A program made the translations under genes and the position numbers. Below are positions 41,785-51,021 of a stretch of 64,000 nt of DNA, in pieces (position 1 is the stretch's first letter; each line of letters opens with the position of its first letter). The DNA lies in assembly GCF_009766065.1 (NCBI RefSeq), contig NZ_LMUE01000005.1, positions 62,001 through 126,000 of the forward strand, read 5' to 3'. Below the pieces are notes generated by a model, which saw only the letters and a list, made by a program, of their open reading frames with translations, did no database searches and had not been told where the DNA came from. Source of the DNA: Dyella sp. S184 (GTDB taxonomy: Bacteria; Pseudomonadota; Gammaproteobacteria; Xanthomonadales; Rhodanobacteraceae).

Positions 41785-43269
41785 TCAGCCTGTAATGCCC
41801 TGCCGCTTGCGTTCCATCCGGCGCAGGAACTCCTGCATGACGCGCAGGTACAAGGCATCGCCCAGATGGGCATCTTCGACGCCGGCATCGATCGACGGAT
41901 TGTCGTTGACTTCGATCACCACCGGCTTGTTGCCGACCTGTTTGAGGTCGACGCCATAGAATCCGTCACCGATCGGCTGGGTTGCCTTCAATGCCAGCTT
42001 GACCACCTCAGCTGGCGCCTCGCTCACCGCGACGGTTTCGGAGCCGCCGGTTTTTGCCGTGCCCTTGGCGCCGTGGTTGTAGATCTGCCAGTGATTGCGC
42101 GACATGTAGTACTTGCAGGCATATAGCGGCTCGTGATTAAGCACGCCGATGCGCCAGTCGAACTCGGTATAGAGATATTCCTGCGCCAGCAGCAGCGCGC
42201 TGTGCTGGAACAGCTCGCCCGCGGCCTGCTCCAGCGCCGGCTCGCTCTCCACCTTGACCACGCCGCGCGAGAACGAGCCATCGGGAATCTTCAGCACCAA
42301 TGGAAAGCCGAGCTTGGCGACGACCTCCTTCATGCCCTTGCTGTCGTCCCGATACAGGATCTCAGTGCGCGGCACCGCGAGTTTGCGCGACACCATCAGG
42401 TCATTGAGGAAGATCTTGTTGGTGCAGCGGAGAATCGAAGTCGGATCGTCGAATACCACCATGCCTTCCTTCTCCGCGCGATGAGCGAAGCGGTAGGTAT
42501 GGTTATCGCTGGCAGTGGTTTCGCGGATGAACAGGCCGTCGTATTCGGCAAGACGCTGGTAATCGTTCTTGCCGATCGGGTCGACCTCGATGCCGAGCTG
42601 CTTGCCGGCAGCAATGAAGGCCTTCAGTGCCTTCTTGTTCGATGGCGGCATCTGCTCGGCCGGATCGACCAGCATCGCGATGTCATAGCGATACAGCTTG
42701 CGCGCGCGCGGCTTGCGCCACAGCTTCTTGGAGAAGCGATCAAGCTCCTCGGCGAATGCGTCTTCCTGCGCATCGTCCAGCGTCTGCAGCCCGACTGGCT
42801 TGATCGCGCTGACCTGCCATACGCGGTCGCGCTCGAACTCGATGCGCAGCAGCGGGCAGGGGAAAGACTCGAACACCTGGCGCGACAGATCCTGCAGCGC
42901 CGGGTAGGCGGTCTCGCCGAAGTAGACCAGGATGCCGAAGTCGGTGGTGTCGCGGCCACCGGCCGGCAGGAAGTGGGTCAGCTTCTGGTTGAGGTCGTTG
43001 ATGTCCACGCCGTACAGCGAGCGCCGGCGCAGGTCGTTCACCGTGCGCACCGACGGCATCACCTTGTGCCCACGCGCTTCGGCCAGCAGCGACACGTAGT
43101 AGCCGGTGCCAAGGTATTTATAGCTGCGGCACAGATTGATCACGTGGGTGCGTTCGTCGTCGCCACCAACCGGCTCGCGCAAGTAATCCATCGCGCTCAT
43201 GACGTCGACGGAGGGGTAGTACGAGCCCCAGTCGGAGGCTTTTTCGACAACGATGACCAGACGGGTCAT
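41785..43269 (-). CDS. RimK-like ATP-grasp ligase with N-terminal extension
   Basis: The 494-residue protein has an N-terminal RimK-like ATP-grasp-associated domain (MTRLVIVVEKASDWGSYYPS) and a C-terminal ATP-grasp fold. Nucleotide- and metal-binding segments are visible as FPLVLKIPDGSFSRGVVKV, LLLAQEYLYTEFDWRIGV and VIEVNDNPSIDAG. Relatives join amino acids to proteins or small peptides with ATP. A GNAT gene starts 261 bases away on the opposite strand, a pairing seen in other proteobacteria. Substrates are unknown. Confidence 0.87.
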   Translation of the reverse strand: MTRLVIVVEKASDWGSYYPSVDVMSAMDYLREPVGGDDERTHVINLCRSYKYLGTGYYVSLLAEARGHKVMPSVRTVNDLRRRSLYGVDINDLNQKLTHFLPAGGRDTTDFGILVYFGETAYPALQDLSRQVFESFPCPLLRIEFERDRVWQVSAIKPVGLQTLDDAQEDAFAEELDRFSKKLWRKPRARKLYRYDIAMLVDPAEQMPPSNKKALKAFIAAGKQLGIEVDPIGKNDYQRLAEYDGLFIRETTASDNHTYRFAHRAEKEGMVVFDDPTSILRCTNKIFLNDLMVSRKLAVPRTEILYRDDSKGMKEVVAKLGFPLVLKIPDGSFSRGVVKVESEPALEQAAGELFQHSALLLAQEYLYTEFDWRIGVLNHEPLYACKYYMSRNHWQIYNHGAKGTAKTGGSETVAVSEAPAEVVKLALKATQPIGDGFYGVDLKQVGNKPVVIEVNDNPSIDAGVEDAHLGDALYLRVMQEFLRRMERKRQGITG

Positions 43270-43530
43270 GGCACCACTCAGGTTATCCAGCTATGGCGGG
43301 ATGCCCCTGCGCGCGGCGCGGCGGGACACACAAGGCGCGCAGTTTGGCACAGGCAGGCCTCGCACAAGGGTAAAGCCCTGAAGAGTGAATAAACGGTATG
43401 GCCCGTGATCAAGAGCCGCCTGTGAACACGCGCAGCAGACGCCGCCGGCTGCTAGAGTCCGCGCGTGCTGATCACCCCACTCCATCTGTTGCACGAATAC
43501 GCGCGCCGCGTCGCGCCGGAATCCCCAGGC

Positions 43531-44004
43531 ATGCACCCACCCCCAGCCAGCGCCAGCGTGCGCGTGCGTCGCGCCGAATCGTCCGACCTCGACGATCTGG
43601 TGACACTGGAAGATCGCACCTTCGACAGCGACCGGCTGACCCGCGCGCAATATCGCCGCCACCTGGACAGCGACACGGCCCTGGTGCTGGTGGCCAGCGC
43701 CAATCACCGCAACTTCCTCGGCACCGCCGTGGTGTTCTTCCGCAAGGGCAGCGGCGTGGCACGGCTGTACTCGATCGCCAGCAAACCGGAGGCGCGCGGC
43801 AAGGGCGTCGGCACCGCGCTGCTGGAGGCCATTGAAGCAAGTGCGCGGCAACGTCGTTGCCACGCGGTGCGACTGGAAGTGCGCGACGACAACGCCAACG
43901 CGGTGCGTCTGTACGAACGACACGGTTACCGGCACATCGGCCATTACCCGCATTACTACCAGGATGGCACGCATGCCTGGCGTTACGAGAAATCGCTGGA
44001 TTGA
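43531..44004 (+). CDS. GNAT-family acetyltransferase (RimI-like)
   Basis: From ATG 43531 (MHPPPASASV) the protein has 157 residues; an earlier non-ATG start is possible. The acetyl-CoA loop is IASKPEARGKGVGTALLEAI, and the motif B region is NANAVRLYERHGYRHIGHY, close to RimI-type N-alpha-acetyltransferases. It is divergent from the RimK-like gene. Such pairs suggest joint modification of a peptide or protein, but this is inference. Confidence 0.87.
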   Translation: MHPPPASASVRVRRAESSDLDDLVTLEDRTFDSDRLTRAQYRRHLDSDTALVLVASANHRNFLGTAVVFFRKGSGVARLYSIASKPEARGKGVGTALLEAIEASARQRRCHAVRLEVRDDNANAVRLYERHGYRHIGHYPHYYQDGTHAWRYEKSLD

Positions 44005-44153
44005 GGCAGCGACCGCCGCAGCCCGATGAGGGTTGCGCAGCGCAACGGCCAGCGCGGGTTTATCATGTCGCTGCGATCCGGGGGGATAGCGGGGGAGTCG
44101 CGGCACCGCCATACGGCGGTGGCTCGAACTGTCCTGCCTCATGAGATTTTCCG

Positions 44154-45650
44154 ATGTCCATGCGTATCCTCGCTCTTGCCACCACCCTGACCTTGACGCT
44201 CGCCGGCTGCACGACCAGTCGTGGCCTGCACCCCGACGGTCAGCTGACTGATTCGCAAAACCTCGCCATAGAGCACAGCCTCGCTGACGCGAAACTCACC
44301 CCGGCAGCATGGCCAGCGCAGGATTGGTGGGTGGGCTTGGGCGATCCGCAGTTGTCGGCGTTGATCGACGAGGCTCTGAAGCACAATCCCGGACTCGCGG
44401 GCGCCGATGCGCTGGCCAAACTGGCGCAGGCCCAGGTGCAGGGTGCCAACGCGGCCCGGGGTGCGCAGGTGGATCTGGACGCCGCAGCGCCCGGGATCCG
44501 ACTGTCCAACAAGGATTACAGCTATCCGGTGGCGGATCTCGGCACGTTTGCCTGGGCTAGCTCGGCCACGCTCGACTTTTCCTGGGGGCTGGATCTGTGG
44601 GGCGGCAAGCGCGCCGCCTGGGAGGCCGCGCTGGGTCGCAGCCGCGCCGCCCAGATCGACGCCCACGCCGCACGCATCCAGCTGTCGGTGAACGTCGCCC
44701 GCGCCTATATCCAGCTCGGCTATGCCTACGCCCAGCAGGATGTGGCCGCGGCGGAACTGCAGCGTACCGGCAAGGTGCTTGAACTGACCCGCCGCTATGT
44801 GAGCGCGGGCCTGGCTACGCCGCAGCAACTGCATCAGGCCGACTTCGCGGTGGCCAGCGCGCAGCAGCAGCAAGCCCAGGTCGAGCGGGCGATCGATGCC
44901 GTCCGCAGCAGCCTGGCGGTGCTGCTCGGCCAGGGTCCCGACCGCGGCCTGCAGATTGCGCGGCCACGCCTGCTGAAACCAGCCGAACTCGCGTTGCCGG
45001 ACAATTTGCCGGTGGACCTGATCGGCCGTCGTCCCGATCTGGTAGCCGCGCGCTGGCGCGTAGAGGCAGCGAACAAGGACATCAAGGCGGCGAAGACCGA
45101 GTTCCTGCCGAACATCAGCCTCAGCGCGATGGCCGGCTTCGTCGAGGTGGGTGACAACACCAGCCTGTTCGCGCTACCCGCACGCACCTTTGGCGTTATC
45201 CCCGCGCTGAGCCTGCCGATCTTCGATGGGGGCCGACGACGGGCCAATCTGGCGGCGACCGATGCCAGTTACGACGGCTTGGTGGCGCAATACAACGCGA
45301 CCCTGGTTCGCGCGGTCAACGAAGTTGCGGACCACTACTCCGCGCTGAAGTCGATGCGGACCCAGATCGCCGCCGAGCAACGTGCGCAACAGGACGCACA
45401 GCAAGCCTGGGACGATACGTTGAAACTCTACAAGGGCGGCCTCGGCAGTTCGCTGGAGACGCTGATCGCCCGCGAGCAGCTGCTGGCCGCGCAGCAGCGC
45501 ATGGCCGCACTGGACAGTCAGCAGATGGATCTCTCCGTGCAGCTGATCCAGTCACTCGGCGGCGGTTATCAGGTAGGAAACCCGGCGTCGCTGCCGCCAG
45601 GCGTTGATGCGGTCAAGACGAGTTCCGCCAGCAGTCCCGCGGATCGCTGA
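44154..45650 (+). CDS. NodT-family outer-membrane efflux lipoprotein
   Basis: The 498-residue protein has a lipoprotein signal (MRILALATTLTLTLAGC, lipobox LAGC). Two OEP repeats follow, with the landmarks WPAQDWWVGLGDPQLSALID, LIGRRPDLVAARWRVEAAN and IPALSLPIFDGGRRRANL of the OprM/NodT group. It forms the outer-membrane channel of tripartite pumps. No RND pump or membrane-fusion gene is adjacent, so it must serve a pump encoded elsewhere. A hairpin follows the stop directly. Confidence 0.93.
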   Translation: MSMRILALATTLTLTLAGCTTSRGLHPDGQLTDSQNLAIEHSLADAKLTPAAWPAQDWWVGLGDPQLSALIDEALKHNPGLAGADALAKLAQAQVQGANAARGAQVDLDAAAPGIRLSNKDYSYPVADLGTFAWASSATLDFSWGLDLWGGKRAAWEAALGRSRAAQIDAHAARIQLSVNVARAYIQLGYAYAQQDVAAAELQRTGKVLELTRRYVSAGLATPQQLHQADFAVASAQQQQAQVERAIDAVRSSLAVLLGQGPDRGLQIARPRLLKPAELALPDNLPVDLIGRRPDLVAARWRVEAANKDIKAAKTEFLPNISLSAMAGFVEVGDNTSLFALPARTFGVIPALSLPIFDGGRRRANLAATDASYDGLVAQYNATLVRAVNEVADHYSALKSMRTQIAAEQRAQQDAQQAWDDTLKLYKGGLGSSLETLIAREQLLAAQQRMAALDSQQMDLSVQLIQSLGGGYQVGNPASLPPGVDAVKTSSASSPADR

Positions 45651-45652
45651 AA

Positions 45653-45687
45653 CGATCGATCCCGCCTGAAACAGACGGGATCGATCG
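45653..45687. terminator. Strong hairpin after the NodT-type gene
   Basis: Arms CGATCGATCCCG (45653-45664) and CGGGATCGATCG (45676-45687) pair over 12 bases with an 11-base loop. It lacks a T-run but is positioned to end transcription between convergent genes. Confidence 0.65.
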
Positions 45688-45737
45688 CACGCAACGGCAC
45701 GGCTCGGGTCACCTCAGCGAAGGCGACCCAAAGTCAC

Positions 45738-46010
45738 TCAGTTGTGGTTCGCTGCCTCCGCCGCCTGCTTGAGTTCACGGCTGGCCTGATCGAGCAGATC
45801 CTTGGCCTTCGCCGCATGCCCGTCCATATCCCACTCGTTGGCTTGCTGCGCATCGGTAATGCGCTTGAACGCCTGGTCGGTCAGTCGCTGCGCCGCGGCG
45901 ATGCTCGGATGGCGCTTCGCACTGACATCCCGCACGGGTGGTGCGGCAAACACCGCGGAGGTGGCCAGTGCAAGACCTGCGATCAGTGCGAATGACTGCG
46001 TACGCTTCAT
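45738..46010 (-). CDS. Small exported helical protein
   Basis: The 90-residue protein has a signal peptide (MKRTQSFALIAGLALATSAVFA) and a mature part of about 68 residues made of helices (HPSIAAAQRLTDQAFKRITD, HAAKAKDLLDQASRELKQA). It is probably periplasmic. The pattern resembles small periplasmic proteins common in Xanthomonadales, but no function is known. A GAGAG box is seen before the ATG. Confidence 0.8.
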   Translation of the reverse strand: MKRTQSFALIAGLALATSAVFAAPPVRDVSAKRHPSIAAAQRLTDQAFKRITDAQQANEWDMDGHAAKAKDLLDQASRELKQAAEAANHN

Positions 46011-46187
46011 GTTTCTCTCCTGGTTGGGTTTGGCTCGATGAACCCGCAGCGAAATCTCTCCGGCACCCCATTGTCGCCGGGCAGGCTGCCGCGCAAATCT
46101 AGCAGTGTGCTGTGACGTTGCGCGGGCTCAAGTTCCTGCGATTTAACTGCAAGTGGGTATCAGCGGCATCGCCTGCCAGCTCCCCGC

Positions 46188-46877
46188 TCAGCCGCCGAGT
46201 GGCGAGCCTATCCGCTGCGCGGTGGCATCGTCGGGTCGCGCCACCAGCGCACCGGTGCGCATCAGGCTGATGCTGTAATGGCCCTGGTCAACCAGCGGCA
46301 GGAACGCGCCACTGCCGTAGACGGTGTCGACTTCCGGCAACCATTGCGCGTACTGCTTCTTCAGGTTGAGCAGGTCGAAGCTGCCGTTTTCGCCGAGGCT
46401 GATCACGGTCCGCGGCGCACTGGCTTCCTGTGCAGGGTCGTCGTAGCGACCGGATAGCCGGTCGAGTCGGTACAGCGGCGGCAACCCGGCCAGCAACGCC
46501 GGCAGTTTCCATTTCAGCACCACGGCTTCGACGCGCCAGTCATCCCCGTAAAGTTGCTCCTGCCGCGTGCTGCCGTCGGGCCAGCTCAAGGTGAGTGCCC
46601 AACGCTGCGGCGACAGGATGTGCGCGTCGATGTCGACCACCGGGGTTTCTTCGCTGAGCAGCCGGTAGCCACGCAGCGCGACGCCGGTGCCGGCCAGCAG
46701 CAGGGTGAGTGCGAAGCAGATCAGGCACAGCAACGCGCGCCAGCTGGCGGCGAGCCGGCGACCGTTGTGCAGGTGCCGGCGCAGCACCACGAGCTGTACC
46801 AGGGTGACCAGCAGGAACACCGTCGCCAGCACCAATAGCACCGTCATCGGCATGCGCAACAGCGTGCTCCAGTCCAT
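46188..46877 (-). CDS. Inner-membrane protein of unknown function
   Basis: The 229-residue protein has two N-terminal membrane helices (TVLLVLATVFLLVTLVQLVVL and ALLCLICFALTLLLAGTGVA) and a soluble periplasmic C-terminal domain of about 150 residues. The domain has Trp-rich strands (WALTLSWPDGSTRQEQLYGD) and a SGAFLPL turn. It matches a family known to me only as hypothetical in Xanthomonadaceae and relatives. It is divergent from lptM. Confidence 0.8.
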   Translation of the reverse strand: MDWSTLLRMPMTVLLVLATVFLLVTLVQLVVLRRHLHNGRRLAASWRALLCLICFALTLLLAGTGVALRGYRLLSEETPVVDIDAHILSPQRWALTLSWPDGSTRQEQLYGDDWRVEAVVLKWKLPALLAGLPPLYRLDRLSGRYDDPAQEASAPRTVISLGENGSFDLLNLKKQYAQWLPEVDTVYGSGAFLPLVDQGHYSISLMRTGALVARPDDATAQRIGSPLGG

Positions 46878-46995
46878 CGTGTCACCCTCGCCGCCGCGGT
46901 GTGCGGTCTACCGTGCATCATAACGGTGATGACCTGGTGCTGCGGCTGGTTCATTGGGCGTCGCTATACTGCGAACGTCCACAGGAAACCTCGCC

Positions 46996-47193
46996 ATGCG
47001 CCGATCAATCTTTCTGCTGCCGCTCTGCCTCGTTGTTGCCATGCTTGTCGGCTGCGGCCAGAAGGGTCCGCTCTTCCTGCCGCCGGTCAAGCCAGCCGCC
47101 GTATCGACCAAGCCGAAACCGCCAGCGAAACCGAAACCGCCAACGCCAGCCGCGGCAGCCAGCAGCGCAACGCCTGCCAGCGCACAGTCCTGA
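46996..47193 (+). CDS. lptM: LPS-assembly lipoprotein LptM (YifL)
   Basis: From ATG 46996 the lipoprotein has 65 residues: signal MRRSIFLLPLCLVVAMLVGC with lipobox VGC, then the hallmark GQKGPLFLP. A Pro/Lys/Ala-rich tail follows. In E. coli LptM binds the LptDE translocon and promotes its disulfide maturation. AGGAAA lies before the start. It precedes dapF by 4 bases, the same order as in E. coli. Confidence 0.92.
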   Translation: MRRSIFLLPLCLVVAMLVGCGQKGPLFLPPVKPAAVSTKPKPPAKPKPPTPAAAASSATPASAQS

Positions 47194-47197
47194 CACC

Positions 47198-48046
47198 ATG
47201 CAACTGCAGTTCTCGAAAATGCACGGCATCGGCAACGACTTTGTCGTGCTGGACTGTCGCTATCGTGATTTTCCACTGGCGGCAACGCAGATCCGTGCGC
47301 TGGCCGACCGTCATACCGGTGTGGGTTTCGACCAGCTGCTGAGCGTGGAGCCGGCACGCGATCTGTCCTGTGCGTTCTACTACGGCATCTGGAATGCCGA
47401 TGGCTCGCCCTCAGGCCAGTGCGGCAATGGCGTGCGTTGCGTGGCGGCATGGCTGCATCGCGCGGGCGCGGTGGCGATCGGCGACATGCTGCGCCTGGAA
47501 AGCCCATCCGGACCGGTGACCGTGCGCTTGCTCGACACCGACCGCGTGGCGGTGGACATGGGCGAACCGATCTTCGATCCGTCGCGGATTCCGTTCGACA
47601 CACCGCAGGCGGCCGATCGTTACGTACTGGATATGGACGGTGAGGCGCTGGAGATCGGCGCCGTCTCGATGGGCAATCCACATGCGGTGGTCGTGGTGGA
47701 CCATCTCCCCACCCACGCCATGCCCCGGCTTGGCCCCGCGCTGACCGGGCATGCACGCTTTCGCGAAGGCGCCAATGCCGGTTTCGTGCAGAAGCTGGAT
47801 CGGCAGCTTCTGCATCTGCGTGTGCACGAGCGTGGCGCGGGCTGGACGCGGGCCTGCGGCACCGGTGCCTGCGCCGCCATGGCGGTATTGCACCAGCGTC
47901 GCGAAGTCGGCGACCGCGTGCAGGTGGAACTACCGGGCGGCACCCTGCAAATCGACTGGGCCGGCCCCGGCCACACCCTGTGGATGACCGGCCCGGCCGC
48001 GTTCGCCTTCGAGGGCGTATGGTCGGTTCCCACCCCCACGACTTGA
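47198..48046 (+). CDS. dapF: Diaminopimelate epimerase
   Basis: The 282-residue enzyme interconverts LL- and meso-diaminopimelate for lysine and peptidoglycan synthesis. The start MQLQFSKMHGIGNDFVVLD is canonical. The two catalytic Cys are Cys75 (GQCGNGVRC) and Cys220 (TRACGTGACAA). One position differs from the common FNADGSEV (here WNADGSPSG), likely neutral. It follows lptM and precedes a DUF484 gene and xerC. Confidence 0.96.
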   Translation: MQLQFSKMHGIGNDFVVLDCRYRDFPLAATQIRALADRHTGVGFDQLLSVEPARDLSCAFYYGIWNADGSPSGQCGNGVRCVAAWLHRAGAVAIGDMLRLESPSGPVTVRLLDTDRVAVDMGEPIFDPSRIPFDTPQAADRYVLDMDGEALEIGAVSMGNPHAVVVVDHLPTHAMPRLGPALTGHARFREGANAGFVQKLDRQLLHLRVHERGAGWTRACGTGACAAMAVLHQRREVGDRVQVELPGGTLQIDWAGPGHTLWMTGPAAFAFEGVWSVPTPTT

Positions 48047-48140
48047 CGCGCGGGTTGAAGCGCGCCCGCGTCCATCGCACACTCCAGCCAGACGGCGCGC
48101 TTTTCCCGCACGCCCCGCCTTGGTTCGAGGACACCTTCGC

Positions 48141-48827
48141 ATGACCGCAACCCTGCTCGACGACGCTACCCAGGCCCGGGTGGTTGCTGCCTATCTGAAA
48201 CGTCATCCGGAATTCCTCAGCGAATACCCCGATCTGGCGGCGAAGCTGACCATGCCGCGCGAGCAGGGCCCGGTGTCGTCACTGGCGGTGTATCAGCTGC
48301 AGAGCCTGCGCGACAAGAACGCCGAACTGGAGCGGCGGCTTGCCGAGTTGATCGAGATTGCCGCCGAGAACGAGAAGCTGATGGAGCGCGTGCACGCGCT
48401 TACCGTGGCGCTGCTGCGCGCGAACACGATGGAGGTGACCGCGCGCACGGTGGTCGCCAAGCTGAGCGCGGATTTCCACACCGAGCAGGTGCGCCTGCTG
48501 CTGTTCGGCGACGAACCGCAGCTGCCGCGTGCCGAATGGCTGCAGCAGATTCCCGGTGGTGCCGACGCATTGCCGGAGTTCGCCGAATTCCTGCAGCACA
48601 GCGAACCGGTCTCCGGTCGCCTGTCCAGCGAGAAGCTCACCCGGCTGTTCGGTCGTGATGCCGAGCTGATCCGTTCGGTCGCAATGATGAAGCTGGGTGA
48701 CTCCGGCATCCTGGCGATCGGGAGCCACAATCCGGATCGCTTCCAGCCGGGCATGGGCACGCTGTTCCTGAAGATGATCGCCGCCACCATCACCGCCGCC
48801 CTGGCGCGCGCGCGGGATGTCTCCTGA
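48141..48827 (+). CDS. DUF484 family protein
   Basis: From ATG 48141 the protein has 228 residues. It begins with a short helical domain (VVAAYLKRHPEFLSEYPDL), followed by a coiled coil (SLRDKNAELERRLAELIEIA) and a GAF-like domain (QVRLLLFGDEP, SGILAIGSHNPDRFQPGMGT). DUF484 proteins sit between dapF and xerC in many gammaproteobacteria; their role is unknown. It ends 6 bases before xerC. Confidence 0.92.
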   Translation: MTATLLDDATQARVVAAYLKRHPEFLSEYPDLAAKLTMPREQGPVSSLAVYQLQSLRDKNAELERRLAELIEIAAENEKLMERVHALTVALLRANTMEVTARTVVAKLSADFHTEQVRLLLFGDEPQLPRAEWLQQIPGGADALPEFAEFLQHSEPVSGRLSSEKLTRLFGRDAELIRSVAMMKLGDSGILAIGSHNPDRFQPGMGTLFLKMIAATITAALARARDVS

Positions 48828-48833
48828 GCCGCA

Positions 48834-49739
48834 ATGACACCTGAGCAACTGGTCGACCGCTGGCTCGACCGCCTCGCTGGCGAGCGGCAGGCGTCACCGC
48901 ACACGGTCGCCGGCTATCGCCGCGACCTGGCCAAGCTGCTGCGTTTCATGCAAGAGCAGCAACTGACCTCGTTCGACGCGCTGGACGCGAACCGGATGCG
49001 CAACTTCATCGCCGGCGAGCATCGCCGTAAGACCGAGACGGCCAAAGAGGGCTTGGCGCCGAAAAGCCTGCAGCGCCTGCTGTCGTCCTGCCGCAGCCTG
49101 TTCCGCCAGCTCAACCGCGAAGGCCTGCTGGCCGGCGATCCGCTGCTCGGCGTGCGCGGCCCGAAGGTCCGCCGCAAACTGCCGCAGGTACTCGATGTCG
49201 ACGAAGCCAGTGCGCTGGTGGAAACCGACAGCGGTGGCAAACTGGCCGTGCGCGATCGCGCGATGCTGGAACTGTTCTATTCCAGCGGCCTGCGCCTGTC
49301 CGAACTGGTCGGCCTGCGCTGGATCGACCTGGATCTCGATGGCGGTGAGGTACGTGTGCTCGGCAAAGGCAGCAAGACCCGTATCGTACCGGTCGGGCGG
49401 CATGCGATCGCCGCGCTGCGTGCGCTCGGCGCGGAGCAGGGCATGCCGGCAGAGAGTCCGGTCTTCCGCGGCCGCGGCGGCGCGCCGATCAACCCGCGCA
49501 CCGTGCAGCTGCGCATGAACAAGCTGGCGCTGCAGCAAAATCTGCCCAAGCACATCCATCCGCATCTGCTGCGACATACCTTCGCCAGCCACATGCTGGA
49601 ATCCTCCGGCGACTTGCGCGCGGTGCAGGAACTGCTCGGCCACGCGGACATCGCCACTACGCAGATCTACACGCATCTGGACTTCCAGCACCTGGCCAAG
49701 GTCTACGATGCCGCGCATCCGCGAGCGCGGCGCAAGTAA
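48834..49739 (+). CDS. xerC: Tyrosine recombinase XerC
   Basis: The 301-residue recombinase acts with XerD at dif to resolve chromosome dimers. The N-terminal SAM-like core-binding domain (VDRWLDRLAGERQASPHTVA) is followed by the catalytic domain with Arg154 (GLRLSELVGL), His244 and Arg247 (HPHLLRHTFA), His270 (LLGHADI) and Tyr279 (TTQIYTHLD). It is in the dapF-DUF484-xerC cluster. Its core location and full match rule out a phage integrase. Confidence 0.95.
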   Translation: MTPEQLVDRWLDRLAGERQASPHTVAGYRRDLAKLLRFMQEQQLTSFDALDANRMRNFIAGEHRRKTETAKEGLAPKSLQRLLSSCRSLFRQLNREGLLAGDPLLGVRGPKVRRKLPQVLDVDEASALVETDSGGKLAVRDRAMLELFYSSGLRLSELVGLRWIDLDLDGGEVRVLGKGSKTRIVPVGRHAIAALRALGAEQGMPAESPVFRGRGGAPINPRTVQLRMNKLALQQNLPKHIHPHLLRHTFASHMLESSGDLRAVQELLGHADIATTQIYTHLDFQHLAKVYDAAHPRARRK

Positions 49740-49854
49740 CTGCGAAATCGCACCGTTCACTGAACAGGCGAGCGTCGGCCGAGCTGTAATAAGCCTCCGG
49801 AAAGATTTTTTCCGTCACAATCTCTCCACGACATTTCATCTAGGCACCAGCCCC

Positions 49855-50946
49855 GTGACCCGTTCGGAAATACCACTTTCCGTCACAGCTCCCGCTGTGA
49901 TTGATCACGGCGTGCGGCCGCCGCATCGGCATCTGGTGGGCATTGGTGAGCTGCCACCACGCGACATCTTCCGCATCCTGCTGCTGCGTCCCAACCATCG
50001 GCTTGGCAATACGCTGCTGTTGACCCCGCTGCTGACCGAGCTGGAGCGGCGCTATCCCGGTGCCGAGATCGACCTGGTCACCGGCTGCGAGGCTGCCGAT
50101 GACGTGTTTGCCGGATTTCGCCAGGTTCGCCACATCCATCAGCTGACCCGACGGCCGGGCCACCATCCGCTGCACCTGCTGCTCACCTTGCTGCGCCTGC
50201 GGCGGAACCGTTACGACCTGGCCATCGACAGCACACGCGGTTCACGCTCGGGCCGACTGCTGCTTTTCCTCAGTGGTGCCCGCTACCTGCTCGGCCTGCC
50301 CGACAGCAAGCGTGAGCTGCGCGATGGTGGTGCCGCCTGGCAGGCGGCCCTGGCGAAAGCACCGGAACATTTTTCGCTGGACGGTGTGTACGCGTTGCGT
50401 TGCGCTATGGGACTTTCTTTCACGGATAACGCCGACGCGTGGCCACTGCTGCGCATCCAGCTGCGCGCGGAAGAGCAGGCGTGTGGCCGCGCGCTGCTGG
50501 CCGACCTGCTCGGTCACGCGCCAGACGGCGATCGCAAGGTGATCGCGCTGTTCCCGAATGCCACCGGCAACAAGCGCCTTTCCGGCGACTGGTGGCTGGC
50601 CCTCGTCGATGCACTGGCGGCGACCCATCCGCAACTGCGCTTCATCGAGATGCTCCCCGCCCACGGCCAATCGCAGCTGCAGCTGCGCTTTCCTGCGTTC
50701 TATTCCAGCAACGTGCGCCGGATGGCGGCGGTGCTTGCACAGTGCGATGGCTACATCAGCGCCGACTGCGGCGTGATGCACCTGGCCTGCGCCGCCGGCG
50801 TGCCCACGCTGGGATTTTTCACGCGCAACAACCTGATCCGTTATCGGCCCCGTGGCCCGCGTGACGAAGCCCTGTGCGTGGCCGACCGCACGCCGGCCGA
50901 GGTGGCCGCCGCCGCCGACTCGTTCATACGTGCCCTGTCGGACTGA
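49855..50946 (+). CDS. Family 9 glycosyltransferase (heptosyltransferase-like)
   Basis: I choose GTG 49855 (VTRSEIPLS), giving about 363 residues; the frame extends back into xerC but that part is not convincing. The core starts IFRILLLRPNHRLGNTLLLT, then LVTGCEAADDVFAGF, and the C-terminal donor-binding half has FPNATGNKRLSGDWWLAL and GYISADCGVMHLACAAGVPT. GT9 enzymes add heptoses or related sugars to LPS core. No other LPS genes are adjacent. It lies between xerC and hslV. Confidence 0.87.
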   Translation: MTRSEIPLSVTAPAVIDHGVRPPHRHLVGIGELPPRDIFRILLLRPNHRLGNTLLLTPLLTELERRYPGAEIDLVTGCEAADDVFAGFRQVRHIHQLTRRPGHHPLHLLLTLLRLRRNRYDLAIDSTRGSRSGRLLLFLSGARYLLGLPDSKRELRDGGAAWQAALAKAPEHFSLDGVYALRCAMGLSFTDNADAWPLLRIQLRAEEQACGRALLADLLGHAPDGDRKVIALFPNATGNKRLSGDWWLALVDALAATHPQLRFIEMLPAHGQSQLQLRFPAFYSSNVRRMAAVLAQCDGYISADCGVMHLACAAGVPTLGFFTRNNLIRYRPRGPRDEALCVADRTPAEVAAAADSFIRALSD

Positions 50947-50952
50947 AGCGGC

Positions 50953-50974
50953 CGCCGATTGCTTGCAATCGGCG
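50953..50974. terminator. Hairpin between the GT9 gene and hslV
   Basis: CGCCGATTGC (50953-50962) pairs with GCAATCGGCG (50965-50974) around TT. It follows the GT9 stop and precedes the hslVU promoter region; no T-run, so it may be a weak terminator. Confidence 0.55.
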
Positions 50975-51021
50975 GGGTCGATCCATATCTAGTCAGCTCC
51001 TCCCCGGAGCAAGTCCCCACC

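Noticed and set aside
46908-48206. A 432-codon minus-strand frame opposite lptM-dapF
   Set aside because: Arg/Pro-rich shadow; lptM and dapF are unmistakable.
48834-49739. Possibility that the tyrosine recombinase marks a prophage or genomic island
   Set aside because: It is XerC in its conserved dapF-DUF484-xerC setting, so it is a core gene.
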